From Clostridia bacterium (lineage in GTDB: Bacteria > Bacillota > Clostridia > Oscillospirales > Acutalibacteraceae), in the NCBI GenBank assembly GCA_900755995.1, contig CAAEIM010000091.1, forward strand, positions 1-21,671: a stretch of DNA of 21,671 nt, given 5' to 3'. Both the position numbers and the translations under genes were made by a program. The notes beneath the pieces are model-generated. The model was not told where the DNA came from and did not search any database. It saw nothing but the letters and a program-made list of their open reading frames with translations. Positions 7,587 through 15,697 of this stretch are shown here, one piece after another (positions within the stretch are counted from its first letter, which is position 1; the number at the start of each line of letters is the position of its first letter).

Positions 7587-8918
7587 TTACCTCCTTGTAA
7601 ATACTGCTATGTAAAATCCATCGCCGTCACAGGTGTGCGGCATAAGGGTGATTTCGTACGGCTTTTCGTCAACCGCCCTTTTAAGCGATGAAAGGAGTTT
7701 TAATTCAACTCCCTCAAAATCCGGATGTTCAGCTAAAAATTTAGCCGTATTTTTATTATTTTCGTCTGGGTTCAGCGTACAGGTTGAATATACCAGTCTG
7801 CCGCCTTTTTTTAGATATTTTGCGCTTTCACACAAAATTTTATACTGAAGCTGTGGAAGCTCTGCGCTGATAAGGTCATCCTTATAGCGAATTTCAGGCT
7901 TTCTTGAAAGCACGCCAAGCCCGCTGCACGGCACGTCACAGAGTATTCTGTCAGCCGCAGGCAGAGGCTTATCGTTTGCCGAGCCATCACGCAGGCAGGT
8001 TTCAATTATGCTTATACCAAGTCTTTCAGCGCCCTTTTTTATAAGGCTAAGCTTATGCTCATACATATCGCAGGCGATAATTCTGCCGCTGTTTTGCATA
8101 TACTCCGCCAATGTAAAAGCCTTTCCGCCCGGAGCCGAACAGATGTCGAGTACAGTCTGACCCATCTGTGCCGAAAGAAAATATGCGCAGAGCTGAGATG
8201 ACAAGTCCTGAATATGGAAAAGTCCATCCTTGTACGCTTTAAGCCTTTCAATAGAGCCGGTGTCTGATAGCTTTACTGCGCCCTGCAAATATTCAACTGC
8301 CTGCGCCTTTGCGTTATCAGCGCTCAGTTCTTTAAGAAGCATTTCTGTATCGGTTTTTAAATTATTCGCCCTTGCGTAAATATCAGGTCTTCCGCTCAGA
8401 TTTTCCATTATACCAACGGCATTTTCTTCTCCGTAGGAATTAAGCCAAAGCTCTGTAAGCGGCTTAGGACAGGAATATTTTACAGAATAATAGGTCAGCT
8501 TGTCTTTTTTGTCGGGATATTTAATCTCGCAATTATCCCTTGCAAAGCTGCGCAGAATTGCATTGATAAAGCCTGAGGACTTTTGCAGCTTTTGCTGTTT
8601 TGCAAGCTTTACGCTTTCATTTACAGCCGCACTTTGCGGAATTTTATCCATAAATGCCATTTGCAAAAGTCCGAGGCGGAGGATTATTTTGGTTTTGGTT
8701 TCTATTTTCCTTAAAGGGATTTTAGAATATTGTTTAATAATATAATCCAAGGTTATTTTGCGCTCAAGCACACCGTAAACAAGCGCTGATGTAAACGCTG
8801 CGTCAAGCGGAGATAGCCCGCCCTCCTTTACAGCGTTGTTAAGTGCAATATTTGAATATGCTGCGTCCTGCTCGATTTTGAGCAATACCTTAAAGGCAGC
8901 CTTACGTGAATTAGCCAT
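7587..8918 (-). CDS. rsmB: 16S rRNA (cytosine-967-C5)-methyltransferase
   Basis: The enzyme makes m5C at position 967 of 16S rRNA using SAM. The 443 residues comprise an N-terminal NusB-like RNA-binding domain (about 1-127) and a C-terminal Rossmann methyltransferase. Visible motifs are DICSAPGGK (258-266, SAM binding), DVPCSG with Cys331, and STC with the nucleophile Cys380. The ATG at 8918 has only a modest SD (AGG about 14 bases and GAG six to eight bases upstream). It follows the zinc peptidase gene by 14 bases. Confidence 0.95.
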   Translation of the reverse strand: MANSRKAAFKVLLKIEQDAAYSNIALNNAVKEGGLSPLDAAFTSALVYGVLERKITLDYIIKQYSKIPLRKIETKTKIILRLGLLQMAFMDKIPQSAAVNESVKLAKQQKLQKSSGFINAILRSFARDNCEIKYPDKKDKLTYYSVKYSCPKPLTELWLNSYGEENAVGIMENLSGRPDIYARANNLKTDTEMLLKELSADNAKAQAVEYLQGAVKLSDTGSIERLKAYKDGLFHIQDLSSQLCAYFLSAQMGQTVLDICSAPGGKAFTLAEYMQNSGRIIACDMYEHKLSLIKKGAERLGISIIETCLRDGSANDKPLPAADRILCDVPCSGLGVLSRKPEIRYKDDLISAELPQLQYKILCESAKYLKKGGRLVYSTCTLNPDENNKNTAKFLAEHPDFEGVELKLLSSLKRAVDEKPYEITLMPHTCDGDGFYIAVFTRR

Positions 8919-8932
8919 TAAAATCTCTTTTC

Positions 8933-9631
8933 CTATTTTCTTTTGTTATTTGCAATTATAATAAGTCTTAACATCTGTAAAACAGCCGTAAGAGCAGCGG
9001 CTAAATAGGTCATTGCGGCTGCCTGTAGGGTGCGCTTTGCGCCTGTGTATTCCGAATCGGCAAGCAGGTTGCCGTTTCTGATTGTTTCAAGCGCTCTTTT
9101 TGACGCATTAAACTCTACCGGCAGTGTAGCTACGGTAAACAGCACGGAAAATGCGAATAAAGCAATACCTAAATCGAGCAAAACAAATCCGATTTTTGCA
9201 GAAAAGCAAAGACCTATGACAATTAAAAACCAGCTGAACTTTGAACCGATTCTTGCAGCCGGCAGAACAGCAGATCTTATTTTATTCGGAAGATAGCCCT
9301 CTGCATGCTGAACTGCGTGACCTGCCTCGTGACATGCCACACCTACAGCGGCAACGCTGTTTGAAGCATAAACACTGTCTGAAAGTCTGATTACGTTTGT
9401 TCTCGGGTCAAAATGGTCGGTTAATTTACCTGCCACTCTTTCAATGCGCACATTGTACAGGCCGTGCTGTCTTAAAACAAACTCAGCAGCCTGTGCGCCC
9501 GTAATATTTCTTGAATTCGGAATTTTTGAATATTTAGAAAATGTAGAAGAAACATTTATCTGACAAATAAGAGTAATTATTATGCAGGGCAATACAAACA
9601 CAACATATGTCCAGTCAAAATAATAAAGCAT
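8933..9631 (-). CDS. Membrane zinc metallopeptidase (YugP-like)
   Basis: The zinc-binding motif HEAGH (about 101-105 from the chosen start) lies in a cytoplasm- or membrane-facing segment, with hydrophobic helices near the N-terminus and at roughly 130-170 and 210-225. This layout fits the Zn_peptidase_2/YugP family of membrane peptidases, whose substrates are poorly known. An ATG at 9637 is only one base from AGGAG, whereas the ATG at 9631 has the ideal seven-base spacing, so the shorter 232-residue form is chosen. The gene sits between fmt and rsmB, a place it does not occupy in B. subtilis. Confidence 0.88.
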   Translation of the reverse strand: MLYYFDWTYVVFVLPCIIITLICQINVSSTFSKYSKIPNSRNITGAQAAEFVLRQHGLYNVRIERVAGKLTDHFDPRTNVIRLSDSVYASNSVAAVGVACHEAGHAVQHAEGYLPNKIRSAVLPAARIGSKFSWFLIVIGLCFSAKIGFVLLDLGIALFAFSVLFTVATLPVEFNASKRALETIRNGNLLADSEYTGAKRTLQAAAMTYLAAALTAVLQMLRLIIIANNKRK

Positions 9632-9649
9632 AGCCATTCTCCTTTGTAA

Positions 9650-10567
9650 TTAATTAAAGCTGTCACCGATATTCAGCTTATGTCCGGCAAGAAAAGCAGC
9701 GGCAGTCATTCTTTTTTTACCTTCGGGCTGCAATTCAATAATTTTTACCGAGCCTGAGCCGCATGCTATAATCAGCGGCTTTGTGCTGATTACCGTTCCT
9801 GCTTTGCCGCCTTTCTCGCATACTCTCGTTGAATAAATTTTCAGCTTTTTACCGCAAATTTCTGTTGTTGCAACCGGCCACGGATTGAGTCCCCTGACCT
9901 TATTATGCACATCGGCAGCACTTTTGCTGAAATCAATAGGACAAAGCGACTTGTCAATCTTAGATGTATGAGTAGCCTTGCTCTCATCCTGCTTAACAGG
10001 CTTCAGCTTGCCCTTTTCAAGCATATCAAGAGTTTTTATAATCAAATCTCCTCCGAGAACTGCGAGTCTGTCAAAAAGCTCTCCTGAGGTTTCATTCTCG
10101 CCGATTTCGGTTTCTATAACCGTCAGAATATCTCCCGTATCAAGTCCCTCAGCCATCTGCATTGCGGTAACTCCGGTCACTTTGTCACCGTTAAGAACCG
10201 ACTGCTGTATCGGAGCTGCGCCCCTGTACATTGGCAGAAGCGAGCCGTGAATATTGATACAGCCGTATTTTGCGCTTTCAAGTACAGCCTTTGGTAAAAT
10301 TTTGCCGTAAGCTGCAACAACAATCACATCGGGATTGTATTTTTTAATTATTTCAAGCGGCTCGTCAGATTTAAAGGTTGCAGGCTGATACACGGGAATG
10401 TTAAGCTCTTGAGCGCATACCTTTACATCAGGCGGAGTAAGCACCATTTTTCTGCCTCTGGGCTTGTCAGGCTGAGTAAAAACAGCCTGCACCGTATGTT
10501 TGCTCTCATACAGTCTTTTGAGGGCAGGCACTGCAAAATCGGGAGTGCCCATATAAATTATATTCAT
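9650..10567 (-). CDS. fmt: Methionyl-tRNA formyltransferase
   Basis: It formylates the amino group of Met-tRNA(fMet) with 10-formyl-tetrahydrofolate so that translation can initiate. The 305 residues match the family. The catalytic triad is visible as Asn105, His107 (in NIHGSLLP) and Asp143 (in GLDTGD), with the conserved SLLPMYRGAAPIQ stretch; the C-terminal OB-like domain follows from about 205. GGAGG lies five bases before the ATG, and the gap from def is 11 bases. The def-fmt pairing is widespread because deformylase removes the group that Fmt adds. Confidence 0.97.
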   Translation of the reverse strand: MNIIYMGTPDFAVPALKRLYESKHTVQAVFTQPDKPRGRKMVLTPPDVKVCAQELNIPVYQPATFKSDEPLEIIKKYNPDVIVVAAYGKILPKAVLESAKYGCINIHGSLLPMYRGAAPIQQSVLNGDKVTGVTAMQMAEGLDTGDILTVIETEIGENETSGELFDRLAVLGGDLIIKTLDMLEKGKLKPVKQDESKATHTSKIDKSLCPIDFSKSAADVHNKVRGLNPWPVATTEICGKKLKIYSTRVCEKGGKAGTVISTKPLIIACGSGSVKIIELQPEGKKRMTAAAFLAGHKLNIGDSFN

Positions 10568-10578
10568 TATGTCCTCCG

Positions 10579-11064
10579 TCAGCCAAACATCTCTTCACAT
10601 TCTGCCTTGGTGAGCATACGCTTTACTTTTTGCTTGAAAATAATACCTTCAAGGTGGTCAAGCTCGTGACAAAAAGCCTTTGCAAGCAGCTCCTCGCCGT
10701 CAACAGTGAATTCATTTCCGTGTCGGTCAAAAGCCTTAACCTTAACATAATTCGGGCGGACCGTAATTCCCCATTCGCCGGGACAGGACAAGCAGCCCTC
10801 AAGGCCTTCCTGTTCACCGCTTGATTCTATGATAACAGGGTTTACAAGCTCTATTACATCATTCTGCTCCTGACTTACATCAATTACAACGACTCTGCGG
10901 ATAACCCCAACCTGCGGAGCTGCAAGTCCTACGCCGCCCGACTGATGCAAAGTTTCAATCATATCATCAATAAGCTGTGCAAGTCTGTCGTCAAATTTAA
11001 CAACCTCACGGCATTTTTTTGTGAGGACGCTGTCGCCCTCCTTAACAATTTGCCTAATAGCCAT
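10579..11064 (-). CDS. def: Peptide deformylase
   Basis: This metalloenzyme removes the formyl group from the N-terminal methionine of new proteins. The 161 residues contain all three family motifs: GVGLAAPQVG (44-53), EGCLS (89-93) with metal ligand Cys91, and HELDH (133-137) with ligands His133 and His137 and catalytic Glu134. It follows priA by 12 bases and precedes fmt by 11. AAGGAAG before the ATG serves as the ribosome-binding site. The short length and EGCLS motif suit the common type I form. Confidence 0.97.
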   Translation of the reverse strand: MAIRQIVKEGDSVLTKKCREVVKFDDRLAQLIDDMIETLHQSGGVGLAAPQVGVIRRVVVIDVSQEQNDVIELVNPVIIESSGEQEGLEGCLSCPGEWGITVRPNYVKVKAFDRHGNEFTVDGEELLAKAFCHELDHLEGIIFKQKVKRMLTKAECEEMFG

Positions 11065-11076
11065 AATTACACTTCC

Positions 11077-13515
11077 TTAACACACAAGAGCGTTCATATC
11101 GGCATAAGCCGTAACGCTCGAAAACTCTTTATTCTTGCCGAACTCATAAAGAATCCTTGAAAGCAAGGCTCGAAATTCGGAATTATTTTTGCATTTTATT
11201 ATAATCTTATATCTGTATTTATTACTGATTTTCACAACCAATGCCGGTGACGGGCCTAAAAGCCTGAGCGGCATATCGGGATAATTTTTTTTAGCCTCAT
11301 CTGTAAACATTGCAAGAAATTTTTTTGCACCTTTCAGAGTAAGCTCCCTGTCCTGCGACACAAAGCCTATAAGACAAATATCAGCAAACGGCGGATAAAG
11401 CATAGCCTCCCTCACCTTGATTTCATTAGAAAAAAAGGTATTGTAATCCTGACGTGCAGCCATTGAAATTATCAGATTGTCAGGCGTCTGCGTTTGAATT
11501 ACAGCCATTCCCTTATCTTTGCCTCTGCCGCTCCTGCCTACAACCTGAGTAAGCAGAGAGAACGAGCGTTCATAGCTTCGGTAATCGTCAGCATAGAGCA
11601 TATGGTCGGCGTTTAAAACTCCTACCAGAGTTACATTTGGAAAATTCAGTCCCTTTGCAACCATCTGAGTGCCCACAAGAATGTCATACTCTCCGTTTGC
11701 AAACGAGGTTATCATTCTTTCGTAGGAGGATTTTGATGAGGTTGCGTCAGTGTCCATTCTCAGAATCCTTGCCTCGGGAAAAATCTCCGAAATATCCTTT
11801 TCCGCCCTCTGAGTGCCTGTACCGCCAAAAGTAAGACGGTGGCTGTGACATACGGGACATTCATCGGTATATGGTACGGAATATCCGCAGTAGTGGCACA
11901 TCATACGGTTGTTTGCGCTGTGGTAGGTGAGCGAAATTGAGCAGTTAGGACAGGTGACAGCTTCTCCGCAAGCCCTGCAGGTTACAAATGTATTGTAGCC
12001 ACGGCGGTTTAAAAGCAATATTGACTGTTTTTTATGCTCAATATTATACGCAATATTTTGCAGGAGAACATCTGAAAATCCGCTTGTATTTCCGTTTTTC
12101 AGCTCCTCCCCCATATCCGCAATCACAACCTCGGGCAGCACGGCTGTGCCGTAGCGTGAGTTAAGGGTGTTGAGAGAATATCTGCCTGTCTGCGCATAAT
12201 AGTAGGTTTCTACACTCGGAGTAGCCGAGCTTAGCACAAGCAGAGCGTTATTGTAAGAACAGCGAAACTTAGCAATATCCCTTGCGTGGTAGCGTGGAGC
12301 ACTTTCGGATTTATAGCTGTATTCCTGCTCCTCGTCCATTATTATAAGCCCTGTTTTTTCAAAGGGGGCAAAGACTGCGCTCCTTGTACCTATAACAATT
12401 TTCGCAAGTCCCTGCTTAACCCTTTTATATTCATCAAGTCTTTCGCCCAGTGAAAGCGCACTGTGGAACACCGCAACGGTATCTCCGAAGCGTTTTGAAA
12501 ACTGTGACACAAACTGTGGAGTAAGCGAGATTTCGGGCACCATCACTATAATGCCCCTGTCATCGTTCATAACTCTTTCAATCAGCTTAATAAACACGCT
12601 TGTTTTACCTGAGCCTGTAACTCCGTAAAGCAAGCTTACGCTCGGAAGTGGGGATTTGTATTCACTATAGAGTGAATCGCAGGCTGACTGCTGCTCCTCG
12701 GATAGGGCAATTTCTTCTATAGAATTATCCTTCTGCCTGTTCTCAATTCTGAATACCTCTTCGTCAAAAAAGTAAATCAAGCCCTTTTTGCAGAGTGCGT
12801 CAACTACGGCTGCGGTAACTCCTGTAAAATAGCAAACCTCTTTTACAGAAATTGCACCTGCCATTTCAATCAGCTCAAACACACATCTTTGCTTATCTGT
12901 TAGCTTAATTTTGCTTGCGTCGGCATTCGGCGAGAGCGCCGCCATTTTCATTACAGCGTCATTTACCCTGCGGAAAATTTCGTCTGATTTATAAAGCACA
13001 CCCTTTTGTACAAGAGCTTCAAAAGGCTCAGCCGTACTGTAACCAAAGGCATCAAGCAGGCTGTCGCTTTTTACAGCCTTTCGCTTTGAAAAAAGGAAGT
13101 TATAAATTCGCTTTTCCTCATCGGATAATTCTTCAAAGCAAAATTCGCTTTCATCTCTTGCCCCGTACATTGTAGTAACCTTGTAGTTAATACCCGCAGG
13201 CAGCATTGTCTTTACAGCCTCATAAAAGGTACAGAAGCAGTGCGATTTCATAAAAGCCGCAGTCTTGAGCATTTCTTCACTTAAAACAGGTTCATCATCA
13301 AGTACGCAGGCTATCGGCTTAAGCTTTTCGCCCTCTCCCTGATTAACAGCAATGATTATGCCCTGTCTTTTTTTATTTCCCCTGCCAAAGGGAACAAGCA
13401 CACGCACCCCCGGCACAGCCTGTTTGAGCATAGACTCGGGAATAATATAGTCAAAAGCCTTGTCAAAGGAGTACGCTGCTTTTTCTACGGCAATCTCAGC
13501 TATTTGACAGCTCAT
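11077..13515 (-). CDS. priA: Primosomal replication-restart helicase PriA
   Basis: PriA recognises stalled or repaired forks and reloads the replicative helicase. The 812 residues hold an N-terminal DNA-binding region, Walker A GVTGSGKT (298-305), the DExH motif as DEEQ (394-397), SATPS (430-434) and eight zinc-binding cysteines (513, 516, 522, 525, 540, 543, 553, 556), then the C-terminal helicase half with GTQMVAKG and QVVGRSGRG. The usual last residue of DEEH is Gln here, a variant whose frequency I cannot check. The N-terminal residues from Met1 align with the family start, so ATG at 13515 is kept although its SD is weak. It overlaps the end of rpoZ by 20 bases. Confidence 0.97.
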   Translation of the reverse strand: MSCQIAEIAVEKAAYSFDKAFDYIIPESMLKQAVPGVRVLVPFGRGNKKRQGIIIAVNQGEGEKLKPIACVLDDEPVLSEEMLKTAAFMKSHCFCTFYEAVKTMLPAGINYKVTTMYGARDESEFCFEELSDEEKRIYNFLFSKRKAVKSDSLLDAFGYSTAEPFEALVQKGVLYKSDEIFRRVNDAVMKMAALSPNADASKIKLTDKQRCVFELIEMAGAISVKEVCYFTGVTAAVVDALCKKGLIYFFDEEVFRIENRQKDNSIEEIALSEEQQSACDSLYSEYKSPLPSVSLLYGVTGSGKTSVFIKLIERVMNDDRGIIVMVPEISLTPQFVSQFSKRFGDTVAVFHSALSLGERLDEYKRVKQGLAKIVIGTRSAVFAPFEKTGLIIMDEEQEYSYKSESAPRYHARDIAKFRCSYNNALLVLSSATPSVETYYYAQTGRYSLNTLNSRYGTAVLPEVVIADMGEELKNGNTSGFSDVLLQNIAYNIEHKKQSILLLNRRGYNTFVTCRACGEAVTCPNCSISLTYHSANNRMMCHYCGYSVPYTDECPVCHSHRLTFGGTGTQRAEKDISEIFPEARILRMDTDATSSKSSYERMITSFANGEYDILVGTQMVAKGLNFPNVTLVGVLNADHMLYADDYRSYERSFSLLTQVVGRSGRGKDKGMAVIQTQTPDNLIISMAARQDYNTFFSNEIKVREAMLYPPFADICLIGFVSQDRELTLKGAKKFLAMFTDEAKKNYPDMPLRLLGPSPALVVKISNKYRYKIIIKCKNNSEFRALLSRILYEFGKNKEFSSVTAYADMNALVC

Positions 13516-13711
13516 TATCGTCAGGCTCTAAAAGTCCTATCTGATGCTTTTTGATTTCATCAATAGCAACAAGAACAGGCTTATCGTCTGTAACCTCGCC
13601 GCTCATCTCCTGCTCGGCAGTAATCTCTCTTGCTCTCTTGGCAACGCCTACTACGAGTGCGTATTTGCTCTGCTTTCCTGCGAATAAATCGTCAACATTA
13701 ACCTTATGCAT
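13496..13711 (-). CDS. rpoZ: RNA polymerase omega subunit
   Basis: Omega assists assembly and stability of RNA polymerase by binding beta-prime. The 71-residue protein has the family's helical core, with SKYALVVGVAKRAREI (15-30) matching the RY-LV--AKRAR region. An acidic tail follows. AGGAG lies seven bases before the ATG. It sits between gmk (44-base gap) and priA (20-base overlap); in B. subtilis coaBC lies between rpoZ and priA and is missing here. Confidence 0.92.
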   Translation of the reverse strand: MHKVNVDDLFAGKQSKYALVVGVAKRAREITAEQEMSGEVTDDKPVLVAIDEIKKHQIGLLEPDDNELSNS

Positions 13712-13755
13712 AATAAATCTCCTATCATTTGATAATATATTTTCCTAAAATTTAG

Positions 13756-14325
13756 TTAATTACTCTCTTTATTAAGAATTTCAAGAATTTCGTTTACTGC
13801 CGCGTCGAGGTCATCGTTCACAACATTGTATTTATATCTGTCTTTAAATGACATTTCTTTTTCAGCCTGAGCAAGGCGCTGCTGAATAGTTTCTTCGTCC
13901 TCGGAGCCTCTGCGATGAAGTCTGCGTGAAAGCGACTCCATAGACGGAGGAAGAATAAATATACTGAGAATGTCAGGGTACTTTTCAAGAATTTGCAAAC
14001 CGCCCTGAACCTCAATTTCAAGAAAAACATCGTAACCCTCACTGAGCAAATCCTCAACCTGCTTTTTCGGAGTACCGTAGTAGTTGTCACAGTACTCAGC
14101 GTACTCAAGGAAGCCGTCATTATTAATAAGCTCCTCAAATTGCTCTCTTGTAACAAAATTATAATGTACTCCGCAAATCTCGCCCTCTCTCGGTTCTCTT
14201 GTGGTGTTTGACACCGAAAGGCGGATATTAGGGTTGCGCTTTAAAAGCTCAGCCATAATAGTTCCCTTGCCAACACCTGACGAACCTGTATAAAGTATAA
14301 GTCTGCCCTTAGTTTTGCTGTTCAT
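13756..14325 (-). CDS. gmk: Guanylate kinase
   Basis: It phosphorylates GMP to GDP with ATP, feeding GTP, dGTP and alarmone pools. From the chosen start the protein has 189 residues, with P-loop GSSGVGKG (14-21), the GMP-binding STTREPR-type segment (SNTTREPREGE) and the lid region RRGSEDEETIQQR. A GTG at 14340 is in frame, but the ATG at 14325 has AGGAG seven bases upstream and gives the usual N-terminus. This start overlaps the remA end by 17 bases. Confidence 0.96.
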   Translation of the reverse strand: MNSKTKGRLILYTGSSGVGKGTIMAELLKRNPNIRLSVSNTTREPREGEICGVHYNFVTREQFEELINNDGFLEYAEYCDNYYGTPKKQVEDLLSEGYDVFLEIEVQGGLQILEKYPDILSIFILPPSMESLSRRLHRRGSEDEETIQQRLAQAEKEMSFKDRYKYNVVNDDLDAAVNEILEILNKESN

Positions 14326-14572
14326 CTTTTTGCTCCTCACTTTCTGAAGTTCTGTTATGTATAGCCTCTGCTGAAATTGCCGACAGCACTATATGGTCGT
14401 CCTCCATAACAAGCACCGCCTTACATTTTCTTCCGCAGGTTGCGTCAACCAACATTCCCTTTGCCTTGCTGTCCTGCACAATTCGCTTGACAGGCGCCGC
14501 ATCGGGTGCAACAACCGCAATAAGCTTTTCTGAATTTACAAGATTGCCAAAGCCGATATTGATAAGCTTCAT
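14309..14572 (-). CDS. remA: RemA-family DNA-binding regulator (DUF370)
   Basis: The 87-residue protein matches RemA/YlzA from its first residues (MKLINIGFGN) through the core with VDATCGRKCKAV and the tail. In B. subtilis RemA forms rings that bind DNA and activates matrix and osmoprotection genes; the target here is unknown. The genes yicC-remA-gmk-rpoZ are a conserved run in Firmicutes. AAGGTG five bases before the ATG overlaps the yicC stop. The Glu/Gln/Asp-rich C-terminal 12 residues are encoded where gmk already begins. Confidence 0.92.
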   Translation of the reverse strand: MKLINIGFGNLVNSEKLIAVVAPDAAPVKRIVQDSKAKGMLVDATCGRKCKAVLVMEDDHIVLSAISAEAIHNRTSESEEQKDEQQN

Positions 14573-14581
14573 AGTATCACC

Positions 14582-15466
14582 TTACTCAATATTTTGTATC
14601 TGCTCACGCATTTTTTCGATTTCACTCTTGATTTTTACAACCTTATGAGCAATCTCAGCGTCCTGAACCTTTGAACCGATAGTGTTTGCCTCTCTGTTCA
14701 TTTCCTGAATAATAAAGTCAATCTCTCTGCCGACAGGAGAATGAGATTCCATAATTTTTGAAAGCTGAGCAAAGTGACTTCTGAGTCTTACTGTTTCCTC
14801 GGCAACCGCTACCTTATCGGCAAATACTGCAACCTCAGTGAGCACTCTCTGCTCGTCAATGTTAATATCGTAATCAAGCAGAGTGCGGTTAATCCTGTCA
14901 AGCAGCCTTTCCTCGTATTCCTTCACGGTCTGGGGAGAACGCTCTTCAATTTCTTCAACAGTTGCAAGAATAACCTCTGCTCTGCCCAATATATCAGCCT
15001 TCATCTTCTCGCCCTCAGCCTCACGCATTGCAATAAAGCTGTCAATAGCAGAATTTGCGGCTTCGAGCACATCAGCAGTTATTTCCTCCTCGTTATCCGC
15101 CGCCTTTTCAACCGTATATACATCGGGAAAACGGGATATGGAGGTTACGGTAATATCGTCTTTAATACCGTAGGTTTCGACAATTTCTTTCATAGCGTTA
15201 ATGTATCCATTCACGAGCGGATGATTTACCTTGACAACGGTCGGAACATCCTCAGCCGCCCCTACTGTAACAAACATATCTATCTTGCCACGGGATACCC
15301 TTGAATTTACAAGAGTTTTGAGCTTATCGTCAAGAAATCCGTAGCCCTTTGGAGTTCTGCACGAAAATTCAAAAAAGCGATGGTTTACGCTTTTAATTTC
15401 AACACTGATTTCTCTGCCGTGCAAAACAGTACGGCATCTGCCAAAGCCCGTCATTGATTTTATCAT
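14582..15466 (-). CDS. yicC: YicC/YloC-family endoribonuclease
   Basis: The 294 residues begin with the family signature IKSMTGFGR (2-10) and continue through the N-terminal YicC domain and the C-terminal DUF1732 region with SHFAQLSKIM and GREIDFIIQEMNRE. E. coli YicC is an endoribonuclease involved in RNA turnover; B. subtilis YloC is its counterpart. It is the first gene of the long minus-strand cassette, with its own extended -10 promoter and a 5' leader of roughly 95 bases. GGAAG repeats about seven to ten bases upstream form the ribosome-binding site. Confidence 0.94.
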   Translation of the reverse strand: MIKSMTGFGRCRTVLHGREISVEIKSVNHRFFEFSCRTPKGYGFLDDKLKTLVNSRVSRGKIDMFVTVGAAEDVPTVVKVNHPLVNGYINAMKEIVETYGIKDDITVTSISRFPDVYTVEKAADNEEEITADVLEAANSAIDSFIAMREAEGEKMKADILGRAEVILATVEEIEERSPQTVKEYEERLLDRINRTLLDYDINIDEQRVLTEVAVFADKVAVAEETVRLRSHFAQLSKIMESHSPVGREIDFIIQEMNREANTIGSKVQDAEIAHKVVKIKSEIEKMREQIQNIE

Positions 15467-15520
15467 CGATTATCTTCCTTCCTTTTACAAAATTTATCAA
15501 GTCTTTATATGTCAATTAAA

Positions 15521-15545
15521 ATACCGAATAATTAATTTACGGTAT
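15521..15545 (-). repeat. Short inverted repeat in the yicC leader
   Basis: ATACCG at 15521-15526 pairs with CGGTAT at 15540-15545 around an AT-rich loop, inside the predicted transcript leader. On the minus strand it is followed by TTTAATT. It could be a weak attenuator or chance. Confidence 0.2.
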
Positions 15546-15567
15546 GCCCTGTACTTTTCTATCCTAT

Positions 15568-15595
15568 ATTATACCACATACCACTCACAAGACAA
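15568..15595 (-). promoter_or_regulatory. Promoter of the yicC cassette
   Basis: On the minus strand TTGTCT (15595-15590) is followed after 16 bases by a perfect TATAAT (15573-15568), preceded by TGG as an extended -10. The expected start is near 15561, about 95 bases before yicC. Confidence 0.6.
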
Positions 15596-15599
15596 TGGA

Positions 15600-15621
15600 G
15601 TTATTACAAAACTGTAATAAC
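15600..15621. promoter_or_regulatory. Perfect inverted repeat between divergent promoters, candidate operator
   Basis: GTTATTAC (15600-15607) and GTAATAAC (15614-15621) form a perfect eight-base inverted repeat with a six-base spacer. It lies five bases from the yicC -35 box and nine from the yebC -35 box. A T run (15622-15627) follows on the plus strand, so a weak terminator is the alternative, but the stem has only two G-C pairs. Confidence 0.4.
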
Positions 15622-15629
15622 TTTTTTAG

Positions 15630-15659
15630 TTTACAGCCACTACCTGTATATGATATACT
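15630..15659 (+). promoter_or_regulatory. Promoter of yebC
   Basis: TTTACA (15630-15635) is followed after 18 bases by TATACT (15654-15659), with TGA just before it as an extended -10. The start would be near 15666, about 32 bases before the yebC ATG. Confidence 0.65.
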
Positions 15660-15697
15660 TATTAGGATGTAGTATTTTATTAAAAAGGAATGATTTT

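Noticed and set aside
14774..15304. Plus-strand open frame of 176 codons
   Set aside because: It lies fully opposite yicC, which is a conserved family member; the translated product is Cys/Asn/Phe-rich without any recognisable domain.
15650..15697. Sixteen extra N-terminal residues for YebC
   Set aside because: This upstream start lies inside the promoter; the ATG at 15698 has the SD and the conserved N-terminus.
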